Shown here: positions 11,535 to 19,651 of the stretch, in pieces
How the letters are laid out: every line of letters begins with the position of its first letter
Numbering within the stretch: position 1 is the first letter of the stretch
Virus record (IMG/VR): IMGVR_UViG_3300014720_000221
Span: 1 to 21,548 of that record
Reading direction: 5' to 3' (one strand)
From: a virus
Length of the DNA: 21,548 nt
Notes under the pieces: model-generated
The model's database searches: none
What the model was told of the DNA's origin: nothing
What the model saw: only the letters and a program-made list of their open reading frames with translations
Made by a program: the position numbers and the translations under genes

Positions 11535-11548
11535 GGGTCATCTGACCC
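11535..11548. repeat. Leader palindrome, GGGTCA-TC-TGACCC
   Basis: Perfect 6-bp arms around 2 bases in the leader of the first leftward gene, directly before ATGAAAGGA (minus strand). Flanks match those of the site at 10441. Confidence 0.85.
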
Positions 11549-11559
11549 GATAGGTTAAC

Positions 11560-11598
11560 AACAAAACCGGCAAAGCCCTGTACTGCGGGGCTTCCCGG
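11560..11598 (-). terminator. Leader hairpin with T-rich tail (possible attenuator)
   Basis: On the minus strand, CCGG-x-AAGCCC pairs with GGGCTT-xx-CCGG around a 9-base loop and is followed by TTTTGTTGTT. It begins almost exactly at the start predicted from the promoter at 11606-11611. It could terminate a short leader RNA of about 40 bases, or be a 5' stabilising hairpin. Confidence 0.5.
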
Positions 11599-11605
11599 CA
11601 CTAAT

Positions 11606-11614
11606 AGTATACCA
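11606..11614 (-). promoter_or_regulatory. Predicted leftward promoter, extended -10
   Basis: On the minus strand TGG-TATACT gives an extended -10 box (TATACT, 5 of 6 to consensus). No convincing -35 box lies at the right distance, as is common for extended -10 promoters. It would be the main promoter of the left arm, with a start near 11599. Confidence 0.5.
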
Positions 11615-11775
11615 CAGATAGGGGCTTGAAGGCTCGGGCGGCGAACCCCACCGGGGGGGCATCACCCTGTTTTGCGGCAAGGCTGCGCGTAGCCATGAAG
11701 CACTATTCCTCAGCCATACAACGCATTTTGTAAAATCACTGTAAACTTGTCGCCAACACAACTCCCCACCACTAC

Positions 11776-11781
11776 TATAAA
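11776..11781 (+). promoter_or_regulatory. Candidate rightward -10 box
   Basis: TATAAA followed by AT, 31 bases before the HNH start codon. No -35 match is seen 16-18 bases upstream, so an activator or a phage-modified polymerase might be needed. The call is tentative. Confidence 0.3.
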
Positions 11782-11812
11782 ATTCCCACACCTCTTGTCA
11801 AATCTTAGACAT

Positions 11813-12226
11813 ATGCCCTCTACCCACTACGAAAAATACAAAGCCAAACACATAATTCGAGTACGCGCCAACAACGACCGATTGAAAAAAGAGTGGCACG
11901 ACTACAAAGCCTCCCTAGCATGCGCTAACTGTGGAGCCGCACACCCCGCCATAATTGACTTTCATCACGTAAACCCCAACGACCCCGACAAGCAAAAGGT
12001 AAACGAACTCATAAACAGCAAGCGCTTTACTGCGGCATACAAGGAAATCAAAGAGAAGTGCATAGTTCTCTGCGCCAACTGCCACCGGATACACCACTAC
12101 AACGAACATCACGGACAAAAAAATCCCCCAGAGGACAGTCCGTCTGGGGGCGCTTGGGAAAAAGCGAAGGTGATGCAAGGAGAGGTACGTGTCAAAACGC
12201 TTGCGCTAGACACAAAAGCACAATAA
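11813..12226 (+). CDS. HNH endonuclease next to the terminase genes, 137 aa
   Basis: Typical small HNH nuclease: CANC (37-40), the catalytic-type DFHHV (49-53), and CANCHRIHH (87-95), with two CxxC pairs for a structural zinc. The N-terminus is basic and helical. Residues 101-137 after the core are low in conservation features and run through a hairpin in the DNA. Free-standing HNH proteins beside terminase genes are known to take part in packaging in HK97-like phages (gp74); others are homing nucleases. The ATG at 11813 is preferred although no Shine-Dalgarno is visible; an upstream TTG would extend it by 22 residues into the promoter region. First gene of the right arm. Confidence 0.85.
   Translation: MPSTHYEKYKAKHIIRVRANNDRLKKEWHDYKASLACANCGAAHPAIIDFHHVNPNDPDKQKVNELINSKRFTAAYKEIKEKCIVLCANCHRIHHYNEHHGQKNPPEDSPSGGAWEKAKVMQGEVRVKTLALDTKAQ
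12117..12150 (-). terminator. Strong minus-strand terminator inside the HNH gene end
   Basis: CCCCCAGA pairs with TCTGGGGG, with an inner GGA/TCC and one bulged base. Read on the minus strand it is followed by ATTTTTTT. It is thus oriented to stop leftward transcription, although it lies in the coding tail of a rightward gene. Confidence 0.65.
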
Positions 12227-12266
12227 ACTAAAAACCATCGCTAATCAAGCGCGTAACACAAACATA

Positions 12267-12869
12267 ATGAAATTTTTTGAACACCTGCTTACGCAGGAAG
12301 CACACACCCCCGCAATAATTGCAGGCGACGCCCCGTTTACCCCCATTAAAGACGCCGAACCGCACGAGATTGTCGATGCGCAGGTTGCTACTTTGGATTG
12401 GTTGAAAGAATTGGGGTGTGTAGACGACGAAGAAATCATCAGCAAAGCCGAATCACAGGCCGCACGAGACGCATTTAGTAGCGCTCTTACCCTACCGCCC
12501 GACAAGCAAAAGCAAAAACTCCTGAATCTTAAGACCCCCGCCGCCGTACAGAAGCATGTAGCCATGTTGACTGAGTTTGACTGGCAATTTGTCCAGCAGG
12601 CGAAAGAAATACGTGGTTACACAGTGGCTCAACTACTCGAAGAGACCCAACACCCAGATGCAAAAGTAAGGCTAAAAGCCTTGGAGTTACTTGGTAAAGT
12701 AACGGAAGTCGCGTTGTTTACAGAAAGAATCGAAGTTAAGAAGACTGAGATGAAAGACGAGGAACTCGACGCCCGCATCAAAGAGAAGTTGGCTAAATAT
12801 GGAGTCGGGGATGTCATCGACATCACGCCAAAAGAAGAAATACCCGTCAAAGACGAGGAAGAGGAATGA
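12267..12869 (+). CDS. terS: Terminase small subunit, 200 aa
   Basis: Placed directly before the large terminase, with an ATGA overlap. The C-terminal half (EIRGYTVAQLLEETQHPDAK, then VRLKALELLGKVTEVALFTE) matches the small-terminase signature seen in many podovirus-like phages. The C-terminus is acidic (VKDEEEE). It would recognise the packaging site and load the large subunit. The ATG at 12267 lacks a clear Shine-Dalgarno; the 40-base gap before it holds nothing recognisable. The N-terminal domain, which usually binds DNA, is poorly defined here. Confidence 0.8.
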   Translation: MKFFEHLLTQEAHTPAIIAGDAPFTPIKDAEPHEIVDAQVATLDWLKELGCVDDEEIISKAESQAARDAFSSALTLPPDKQKQKLLNLKTPAAVQKHVAMLTEFDWQFVQQAKEIRGYTVAQLLEETQHPDAKVRLKALELLGKVTEVALFTERIEVKKTEMKDEELDARIKEKLAKYGVGDVIDITPKEEIPVKDEEEE

Positions 12870-14395
12870 AATTCCTGAGCGAAGCCGAGCTAGCTGCCAT
12901 ACAAGCGGCGTTGCCGTTGATGTCACCGGAAGAAAAAGCCGAACTGCTGGAAGATTTGGAAGAGAAAGAACGCCGCTACACTCTTAACAAGTCCCAAACA
13001 TCCATGCTCGCGTTTGCACGCGCCGTGTACCCCGGTTTTAAGGAAGGCCCCCAGCACAGAAAGCTGGCAAAGATATTCAGCGACGTTATCGCAGGTAAGA
13101 AAAAGCGGGTCATCATCAACATCGCCCCTCGTATGGGTAAGTCTGAGTTCTCTTCGTACCTGTTCCCTGCTTTCTTTTTAGGGCAATTCCCCGAGAAGAA
13201 GATTATTATGGGTACCCACACCGCCAGTCTGTCCGAAGACTTTGGCCGAAGAATTAGAAACCTGATTGATAGCGATGAGTACAAAACGATATTCCCAGCT
13301 ACGCAAGTTGCGTCAGACCAGAAAGCCGCTGGTAAGTGGAGTACGGCTAAAGGCGGTCAGTATTATGCTGTGGGTGTGGGCGGTGCGCTGGCTGGTCGCG
13401 GCGCTGATTTGTTTGTTATTGACGACCCACATTCTGAACAAGACATAAAAGCTAACAGCAAGGCTACGTTCGAGAATGCGTGGTCATGGTTCCAGACTGG
13501 TCCGTTGCAGCGTCTGATGCCGGGTGGTGCGATAGTTGTAATCATGACTCGTTGGAGTCTGCTCGACCTGACAGGGAAGCTGATTGATTTCCAGACCAAG
13601 AACCCCGACGCCGACCAGTGGGAGATAGTAGAGCTACCGGCAATCCTGCACCAAGACACCGAGAAAGAAAAAAGTCTTTGGCCTGAGCAGTGGAGTCTGG
13701 AAGCCCTGCGTTCCAAGCGCGCAAACATGGACCCCCGGTTCTGGAATGCACAGTACATGCAGCAGCCTACGGCTGATAGCGCTTCTTATATCTCCCGCAA
13801 GTCTTGGCAAATCTGGCCTAGCGACGACCCGCCCTCATGTGACTACGTGATTCAGTCTTGGGATACGGCGCACGATACAAAGTCTACATCTGACTACAGC
13901 GCCTGTACTACGTGGGGTGTTTGGTATAACGAGGAAGATGGGAACAGCCCAAACTTAATTCTGCTTGATGCGTTCAAAGACCGGATGGCGTTCCCGGAAC
14001 TGAAAGAAGTAGCGCTCAAGCATTACAAAGATTGGAACCCAGATGCGTTTATCGTGGAAAAGAAAGCCGCAGGAGCGCCGCTGATTCAAGAACTTAGGCG
14101 TATGGGGATTCCAGTTCAGGAGTTTACCCCGAGTCGAGGTAACGATAAGATTGCACGGGTAAATGCGGTTTCTGATTTATTTGCGTCTGGTAAAGTGTGG
14201 GCACCAGATACCCGCTGGGCTAGAGAAGTAATCGAAGAAATTGCATCGTTCCCTGTAGGCGAGCATGACGACTATGTGGATACGACAACGCAGGCGCTCC
14301 TGCGGTACCGCCAAGGAGGGTTCATCAGTTTGGATTCCGATGAGCGGGAGAACAACTACCTTTACCAAGCACGCAGACGTGCGGCCTACTACTAA
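12866..14395 (+). CDS. terL: Terminase large subunit, 509 aa
   Basis: ATP-driven packaging motor and nuclease. N-terminal ATPase: Walker-A-like APRMGKS (87-93), Walker B LFVIDDP (182-188), coupling motif MTRW (227-230). C-terminal RNase H-like nuclease: Asp in SWDTAHD (333), Glu in VEKKAAG (398) and the DDYVD cluster (468-472). Length is normal for the family and the gene looks intact. It overlaps terS by 4 bases with GAGGAAGAGGA upstream of the ATG. The motor docks on the portal, encoded 9 bases downstream. Confidence 0.95.
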   Translation: MKFLSEAELAAIQAALPLMSPEEKAELLEDLEEKERRYTLNKSQTSMLAFARAVYPGFKEGPQHRKLAKIFSDVIAGKKKRVIINIAPRMGKSEFSSYLFPAFFLGQFPEKKIIMGTHTASLSEDFGRRIRNLIDSDEYKTIFPATQVASDQKAAGKWSTAKGGQYYAVGVGGALAGRGADLFVIDDPHSEQDIKANSKATFENAWSWFQTGPLQRLMPGGAIVVIMTRWSLLDLTGKLIDFQTKNPDADQWEIVELPAILHQDTEKEKSLWPEQWSLEALRSKRANMDPRFWNAQYMQQPTADSASYISRKSWQIWPSDDPPSCDYVIQSWDTAHDTKSTSDYSACTTWGVWYNEEDGNSPNLILLDAFKDRMAFPELKEVALKHYKDWNPDAFIVEKKAAGAPLIQELRRMGIPVQEFTPSRGNDKIARVNAVSDLFASGKVWAPDTRWAREVIEEIASFPVGEHDDYVDTTTQALLRYRQGGFISLDSDERENNYLYQARRRAAYY

Positions 14396-14404
14396 GGACT
14401 AAAC

Positions 14405-16828
14405 ATGGCTGTTGATAAATCTTTGTACCAGACCCCCAAGGGTATCGAGGAACTTGCCGACGAGATGGGCGAAGAGCCTATCGAGATTGAAGTTATTGAG
14501 GCTGAGATTGGTTTTGAAGAACCTGAAGAAGAGTTTGAAGAAGCCGGTGAGTTCTACGAGAACTTGGCTGACGAGATTGGTGAAGGCGCACTACAGTCTC
14601 TTGCCAACGACCTAGCTAACGACATCGACAACGACCTCTCCTCCCGCAAAGACTGGGAAGATGCATACAAGGAAGGTCTGACTCTGCTTGGTCTGAAATA
14701 CGAGGAACGTACGGAGCCGTGGTCTGGTGCGTGCGGGGTGTTCCACCCGATGATTACGGAAGCAGTTGTGCGCTTCCAGTCTGAGACCATCATGGAGACG
14801 TTCCCGGCAAAGGGTCCCGTCAAGACGCAGATTATCGGTAAGCAGACGCCTGAGAAGCTGGACGCAGCCCAGCGCGTTGAAGAAGATATGAACTACCAGT
14901 TGACGGAGAAGATGACTGAGTTCCGTCCTGAACATGAGCGCATGTTGTGGAGCCTCCCGGCTACGGGTTCGGCTTTCAAGAAGGTCTACTTCGACCCCAG
15001 CCTTGAGCGCCAAGTATCTTTGTTTGTGCCTGCTGAAGACATCATCCTGCCGTACGGCACGACTGAACTGAGTACCTGCCCGCGTGTTACGCACCGCATG
15101 CGTAAGACCAAGAACGAGATTCTTAAACTTCAAGTAGCGGGATTTTATAGGGACGTTGAACTAGGCGAACCTTCAAAATTCAAGGATGAGATTACCAAGC
15201 GTAAGGATGAAGAGACCGGCTTCTCGGCTAACTACGATGACCGCTATGAGTTGTATGAGTGCCACGTAGACCTCGACCTGCCGGGCTATGAAGATGTTGA
15301 TGACGACGGTGAGAAGACTGGCGTTGGCCTGCCGTATGTGGTGACGATGCTGCGTGGTAGTAATGAGATTCTTGCAGTGCGTCGCAACTGGAAGGAAGAA
15401 GACCCGCTCAAGCTCAAGCGCCAGCATTTTGTGCATTATCAGTACATCCCCGGCTTCGGTGCGTACGGCTTCGGTCTGTTCCATCTTATCGGGGGTTACG
15501 CCAAGAGCGCTACGTCCATCATGCGTCAACTGGTGGATGCGGGGACTCTCTCCAATCTGCCGGGCGGTTTGAAGTCGCGGGGCCTCCGTATTAAAGGTGA
15601 CGACACTCCGATTGCTCCGGGTGAGTTTAGAGATGTGGATGTCGGTAGTGGCGCTATCAGGGACAACATCCTGCCGTTGCCGTACAAGGAGCCTTCGGCT
15701 GTTCTGTCTGGGTTGATGGACAAGATTGTCGATGAAGGTCGCCGCTTCGCTGCTACGGCGGACATGAAGGTCTCGGATATGTCGGCTCAAGCTCCTGTGG
15801 GTACGACGCTGGCTATTCTGGAGCGGATGCTGAAGGTGATGTCTGCCGTTCAGGCTCGGGTGCACTATGCGTTCAAGCAGGAGCTTCGCCTCCTTGCTGC
15901 CATCATTCGGGACTACACCGACGACGAGTACACGTTTGAACCGCTTGACGGGCCACCTGCTGCCAAGAAGAGCGACTACAACCACGTCGATATCATCCCG
16001 GTAAGTGACCCCAATGCAGCGACTATGTCGCAGCGGGTTGTTCAGTATCAGGCAGCTATTCAGCTTGCCTCGCAAGCACCGCAGATTTACGACCTTCCCG
16101 CTCTGCACCGTCAGATGCTTGAAGTTCTTGGAATCAAGGATGCTAGTAAGCTGGTGCCGAATACCGACGACCAGAAGCCGCGTGACCCTGTCAGCGAGAA
16201 CATGGCAGTTATCAAGGGTAAGCCCGTCAAAGCGTTTTTGTATCAAGACCACGAAGCGCACATCAAGGTACACATGTCAGCCATGCAGGACCCGCTTATT
16301 CAGCAGATGATTGGGCAGAACCCACAGGCAAATCAAATCATGGCGGCTATGACTGCGCACATCGCAGAGCATGTTGGGTTTGCATATCGCACAAAAATTG
16401 AGCAAGCGATGGGTGTTGACCTGCCGATGCCCGATGAAGAGATGTCGCCTGAAGTTGAAGTGCAGTTGTCCCGTTTGGTTGCGCAGGCTGCTCCGATTGT
16501 TCTTCAGGAAAGCCAAGGCCAAGTCGCTCAACAAGAAGCCGCCGCACAACAGCAGCAGATGGCTAACGACCCGCTCATCCAGTTGCAACAGCAAGAACTT
16601 GAAATCAAGTCGCGGGAGCAGTCGATGAAGGAACAGAAAGCAATGGCTGACGTTCAGCTTGAGCAACAACGCATTGAGATTGAGCGTCAGAAAGTAGAGG
16701 GCGAGTTGTTTGCCAAGGGCATGAAGATTAGTAGTGACACTGTGCAAAAGACTCGGGAAGTAGAAACAAAGCAGTTTGTTGAAGGCACAAAACTCGGCCT
16801 TAACGCCGCTAAAGGAACTAATAAGTGA
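14405..16828 (+). CDS. Portal protein, 807 aa (P22-like class)
   Basis: Forms the dodecameric vertex through which DNA enters. Assignment rests on position after terL, its size, and typical features: an acidic N-terminus (about 1-60), a conserved WSGACGVFHPMITEAVVRFQ block, an FGAYGFGLFHLIGGYAKSAT core and a DMSAQAPVGTTLAILERM stretch seen in large portals. The last about 130 residues are Gln/Glu-rich long helices, like the C-terminal coiled-coil barrel of P22 portals. ATG at 14405 with AAGGA 6 bases upstream. It ends in GTGA overlap with the next gene. Confidence 0.88.
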   Translation: MAVDKSLYQTPKGIEELADEMGEEPIEIEVIEAEIGFEEPEEEFEEAGEFYENLADEIGEGALQSLANDLANDIDNDLSSRKDWEDAYKEGLTLLGLKYEERTEPWSGACGVFHPMITEAVVRFQSETIMETFPAKGPVKTQIIGKQTPEKLDAAQRVEEDMNYQLTEKMTEFRPEHERMLWSLPATGSAFKKVYFDPSLERQVSLFVPAEDIILPYGTTELSTCPRVTHRMRKTKNEILKLQVAGFYRDVELGEPSKFKDEITKRKDEETGFSANYDDRYELYECHVDLDLPGYEDVDDDGEKTGVGLPYVVTMLRGSNEILAVRRNWKEEDPLKLKRQHFVHYQYIPGFGAYGFGLFHLIGGYAKSATSIMRQLVDAGTLSNLPGGLKSRGLRIKGDDTPIAPGEFRDVDVGSGAIRDNILPLPYKEPSAVLSGLMDKIVDEGRRFAATADMKVSDMSAQAPVGTTLAILERMLKVMSAVQARVHYAFKQELRLLAAIIRDYTDDEYTFEPLDGPPAAKKSDYNHVDIIPVSDPNAATMSQRVVQYQAAIQLASQAPQIYDLPALHRQMLEVLGIKDASKLVPNTDDQKPRDPVSENMAVIKGKPVKAFLYQDHEAHIKVHMSAMQDPLIQQMIGQNPQANQIMAAMTAHIAEHVGFAYRTKIEQAMGVDLPMPDEEMSPEVEVQLSRLVAQAAPIVLQESQGQVAQQEAAAQQQQMANDPLIQLQQQELEIKSREQSMKEQKAMADVQLEQQRIEIERQKVEGELFAKGMKISSDTVQKTREVETKQFVEGTKLGLNAAKGTNK

Positions 16829-17025
16829 ACGACTACGTAAACGTAAAACTCTTTCATGAGTATTTGCGCAAGGAAATGAATAACTACGCAGACGATGTTG
16901 CAACCGGTGTCTGTGCTGATTTTGCTGCTTACAAAGAACTGTGTGGGGTGATACGAGGCTTGGCCCTTGCAGAGCGGTTGCTAATCGACCTCGCAAAAGA
17001 GAAAGACGAAGACGATGACGAATGA
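16825..17025 (+). CDS. Small helical protein after the portal, 66 aa
   Basis: Starts at GTG overlapping the portal stop (GTGA), with AAGGA 8 bases upstream. Helical: MNDYVNVKLFHEYLRKEMNN, then GVIRGLALAERLLIDLAKEK and an acidic DEDDDE tail. Small proteins of this type are often found after portals in related phages, but the function is unknown. It overlaps the co-chaperonin gene by 11 bases. Confidence 0.7.
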   Translation: MNDYVNVKLFHEYLRKEMNNYADDVATGVCADFAAYKELCGVIRGLALAERLLIDLAKEKDEDDDE

Positions 17026-17413
17026 AAATTCGATAGATGAAGTGCAACAAGAACCGGAGTACACCAATGAAGAAAAGGCTCGCCAACTTCCTGAACCTAC
17101 TGGCTGGAAAGTTCTGTGCGCTGTACCAGCGATTGACGAGAAGTTTGACGGCACTAGCCTCTACCGTCCGGACAGTCTTGCAAAACTGGAAGAACACGCT
17201 ACGACAGTTCTTTTCGTAATAGCACTAGGCCCCGACGCATATAAAGACGACCGCAAGTTCCCCGCCGGTCCTTGGTGTGCAGAGGGTGATTTTGTTTTGG
17301 TCCGTGCCTATTCGGGTACACGTTTCAAGATTCACAGTAAAGAATTCCGCCTGCTTAATGACGACCAGATTGAGGCGGTTGTTCAAGACCCTCGCGGTAT
17401 TACCCGTGCGTAA
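17015..17413 (+). CDS. GroES-like co-chaperonin, 132 aa
   Basis: After an about 28-residue acidic extension, the chain fits a chaperonin-10 fold: GWKVLCAVPAIDEK (30-43), a segment at about 44-62 that replaces the GroEL-binding mobile loop, TVLFVIALGPDAY (64-76), then PAGPWCAEGDFVLVRAYSGT and KEFRLLNDDQIEAVV. The LGPxAY, GDFVLVR and RLLNDxxIxAVV elements match phage-encoded GroES-like proteins. Such proteins (T4 gp31 is the classic case) pair with host GroEL to fold capsid proteins. Position between portal and scaffold supports that role. The start overlaps the preceding gene by 11 bases. Confidence 0.8.
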   Translation: MTNENSIDEVQQEPEYTNEEKARQLPEPTGWKVLCAVPAIDEKFDGTSLYRPDSLAKLEEHATTVLFVIALGPDAYKDDRKFPAGPWCAEGDFVLVRAYSGTRFKIHSKEFRLLNDDQIEAVVQDPRGITRA

Positions 17414-17423
17414 GGAGTAACAA

Positions 17424-18377
17424 ATGAGCGAACAGGATAATTACGAATACGAAGATGTAGGGACTCCCGAAGATGAGGAGCTTCAGGTTGACTTTGATGC
17501 GGAAGAGGACGTTGAGCTTGAAGTAGTTGACGACACCCCCGAAGAAGACCGTGGTCGCAAGCCTCTTGCAAAGGACGTGGATGACCCTACGGATGACGAG
17601 ATTGAGCAATACGGTGACAAGGTAAAGACCCGTATTAAAGAATTGACGCATGCTCGTCATGACGAGCGGCGAGCCAAGGAGGCGGCTCATCGAGAAAAGG
17701 AAGAAGCTCTGCGTCTTGCACAGCAAATCCTTGAAGAGAACAAGCGTCTCAAGGCATACGTAGATAGTGGGCACAAGACCTACGCTGAAGTACTCAAGGC
17801 TAAGTCCGAGATGGAGCTTCAACTTGCGCGTGATAAGTTCAAGGCGGCGCAGGAAAGTTACGACACGGATGAGATTCTGGCTGCACAAGAAGCGCTGTCT
17901 GATGCCAAGATGCGGTTTGAGCAAGCTAAGAGTTTTAATCCTACCCCTTTACAAACAGAAAATACTCAAGTATATAGTGAGCAAACAGCCGTACAACCCC
18001 CGCAGCTTGACGACCGTACTCTGCGCTGGCAGCAAAAAAACCAGTGGTTCGGCACTCCGGGATACGAAGAGCTAACTAGTTTTGCTCTTGGGCTGCATCA
18101 AAAGCTGATTAATCAAGGGATAGACCCCAAGACTAATCCAGATGGATACTTCGGGCGAATTGACGCCCGCATGCGGGAAGTTTTTCCAACGGTATTTGGG
18201 GAAACAGCTAAAGCTGCAACACAGGCTAAAAAGCCCGCTACTGTCGTAGCATCGGCTTCTCGGGCTTCTGGCGGTAAAAAGGTCCAGTTGACTACAACTC
18301 AGCTAGCCCTCGCTAAGAAGTTTGGCCTTACCCCCAAGCAGTACGCAGAAGCGTACGTCAAGACTCTGGAGAAATAA
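17424..18377 (+). CDS. Scaffolding protein, 317 aa
   Basis: Acidic N-terminus (about 1-60, many Asp/Glu), a long coiled coil rich in Glu, Lys and Ala (about 65-170), a Gln/Pro linker, then a C-terminal region ending in a basic Lys-rich helix (about 285-317). This layout is classic for internal scaffolds, whose basic C-terminal helix contacts the capsid protein. Position three genes before the major capsid protein agrees. ATG at 17424 with AAGGAG upstream. No protease motif is visible, so scaffold removal is probably by exit rather than cleavage, an inference. Confidence 0.8.
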   Translation: MSEQDNYEYEDVGTPEDEELQVDFDAEEDVELEVVDDTPEEDRGRKPLAKDVDDPTDDEIEQYGDKVKTRIKELTHARHDERRAKEAAHREKEEALRLAQQILEENKRLKAYVDSGHKTYAEVLKAKSEMELQLARDKFKAAQESYDTDEILAAQEALSDAKMRFEQAKSFNPTPLQTENTQVYSEQTAVQPPQLDDRTLRWQQKNQWFGTPGYEELTSFALGLHQKLINQGIDPKTNPDGYFGRIDARMREVFPTVFGETAKAATQAKKPATVVASASRASGGKKVQLTTTQLALAKKFGLTPKQYAEAYVKTLEK

Positions 18378-18378
18378 C

Positions 18379-18822
18379 ATGACCCGCACTCCCCGCGATA
18401 TTGAAACCCGCGCCACTACTACTCGTGCAGTGTATGTTCCACCTAGCACACTGCCCGTACCCACTCCGCAACCCGGCTACTCTTTCCGGTGGATTGCAAC
18501 GGCGGTTCTAGGTCAGGCTGACCCGTCCAACGTGTCGAAGAAGATGCGTGAAGGATGGGAACCAGTCCGAGCCGAAGACCACCCCGAACTGCAACTCGCC
18601 CCGAATCAGAATGGCAATGTGGAGCTTGGCGGATTGATGTTGTGCAAGATGCCGTCTGACCGTGTTGAGGCCCGTAACCAATATTACGAAAATCACGCGC
18701 AAGCGCAGATGGAATCTGTGGACAACAGTTACTTACGTAACAACGACCCCCGCATGCCGATGTTTAGTGAGAAGCGGTCTACCACTAGCAGAGGCGGCGG
18801 ATTTGGTAATGGAACTAAATAA
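18379..18822 (+). CDS. Conserved-type head-module protein, 147 aa
   Basis: Begins MTRTPRDIETRATTTRAVYV, then a Pro-rich stretch (PPSTLPVPTPQPG), then SFRWIATAVLGQADPSNVSK and a GWEPVRAEDHPEL block that recurs in phage head operons between scaffold and capsid genes. It ends in a Gly/Ser-rich tail (TTSRGGGFGNGTK). The role is unknown; a capsid-associated or scaffold-partner protein is likely. Start at 18379 with GGAG 7 bases upstream, just after the scaffold stop. Confidence 0.7.
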   Translation: MTRTPRDIETRATTTRAVYVPPSTLPVPTPQPGYSFRWIATAVLGQADPSNVSKKMREGWEPVRAEDHPELQLAPNQNGNVELGGLMLCKMPSDRVEARNQYYENHAQAQMESVDNSYLRNNDPRMPMFSEKRSTTSRGGGFGNGTK

Positions 18823-18832
18823 GGAGCTATAA

Positions 18833-19639
18833 ATGGCTTACCCGACTGTTGACAAGCCCTACGGGCTTCAGCCGATTAATCTAATCGGTGGTCAGGTGTT
18901 CGCGGGTTCGACCCGCATGTTTCCGATTGCTAGTGGTTACAACACCAGCCTGTTTAACGGCCAAGTTGTGCAACTGACGACGGATGGCACTCTGATTGTA
19001 AACCCCACCACCACCGGTACTTCCCCTCTAGCGGGCATCGTTGGTGTTTTCCTTGGTGTTGAATACACCAATCCCGGCACTAATCAAAAGATTCGTGCCC
19101 AATACTGGCCTGCCGGTACGGTTGCTTCGGACGCTGTCGCTTATGTTTGCGATGACCCGGATACCGTGTTCAAGGCTGTTATCTGCAACACCGGTCAAAC
19201 CGTTGCTGCTCTGGGTCAATGGGCTGTTGGCAAGAACGCTGCCCTCATCCAGAACGGCGGTTCGACTACCACTGGTGACGCTCTTGTTGCCATCGGCGGT
19301 CAAGCCCCGGCTGCTACTAACACCATCGTTCGCGTTGTCGGTCTTGTTCCGGATACGGCGCAAACCACGACCTCGGTTGGTAGCACCAGCGGTTCTAGCA
19401 CCACTGTCACTCTGACCGCAGCTAACACTGCTATCAAGCCGTACATGAGTGTCACCGGCACCGGCGTTACTGCTGGTACCTATGTGGTGTCCATCTCTGG
19501 TACGACCCTGACCCTGTCGGTGGCCGCTAACCTTACGTCTGTTACTCTGACCTTCGCCGGTGCTCCGGAAGTTCTGGTCAAGTTCAACCACGGTTGGCAT
19601 TCGTACTACAACTCGACCGGCGCTGCCGTCGCTACCTGA
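18833..19639 (+). CDS. Putative capsid decoration/structural protein, 268 aa
   Basis: Begins MAYPTVDKPYGLQPINLIGG and carries YWPAGTVASDAVAYVCDDPD and VFKAV, features of a phage structural protein found directly before the major capsid gene. Residues about 178-243 form a Thr/Ser/Val-rich beta module (SSTTVTLTAANTAIKP, VTGTGVTAGTYVVSISGTTL) resembling short beta repeats common in phage surface proteins. The chain then resumes with VLVKFNHGWHSYYN. Probably on the head surface. ATG at 18833 with AAGGAG upstream. Confidence 0.7.
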   Translation: MAYPTVDKPYGLQPINLIGGQVFAGSTRMFPIASGYNTSLFNGQVVQLTTDGTLIVNPTTTGTSPLAGIVGVFLGVEYTNPGTNQKIRAQYWPAGTVASDAVAYVCDDPDTVFKAVICNTGQTVAALGQWAVGKNAALIQNGGSTTTGDALVAIGGQAPAATNTIVRVVGLVPDTAQTTTSVGSTSGSSTTVTLTAANTAIKPYMSVTGTGVTAGTYVVSISGTTLTLSVAANLTSVTLTFAGAPEVLVKFNHGWHSYYNSTGAAVAT

Positions 19640-19651
19640 TAGGAGTTAATC

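Noticed and set aside
2677-11548. CRISPR array or IS-end interpretation of the repeated palindromes
   Set aside because: Spacing is irregular and set by gene ends, arm sequences vary, and there are no spacers, transposase or target-site duplications.
15173-16273. 366-codon minus-strand frame opposite the portal gene
   Set aside because: Composition is that of a reverse-complement shadow, with no start signals. The portal on the other strand is clear.
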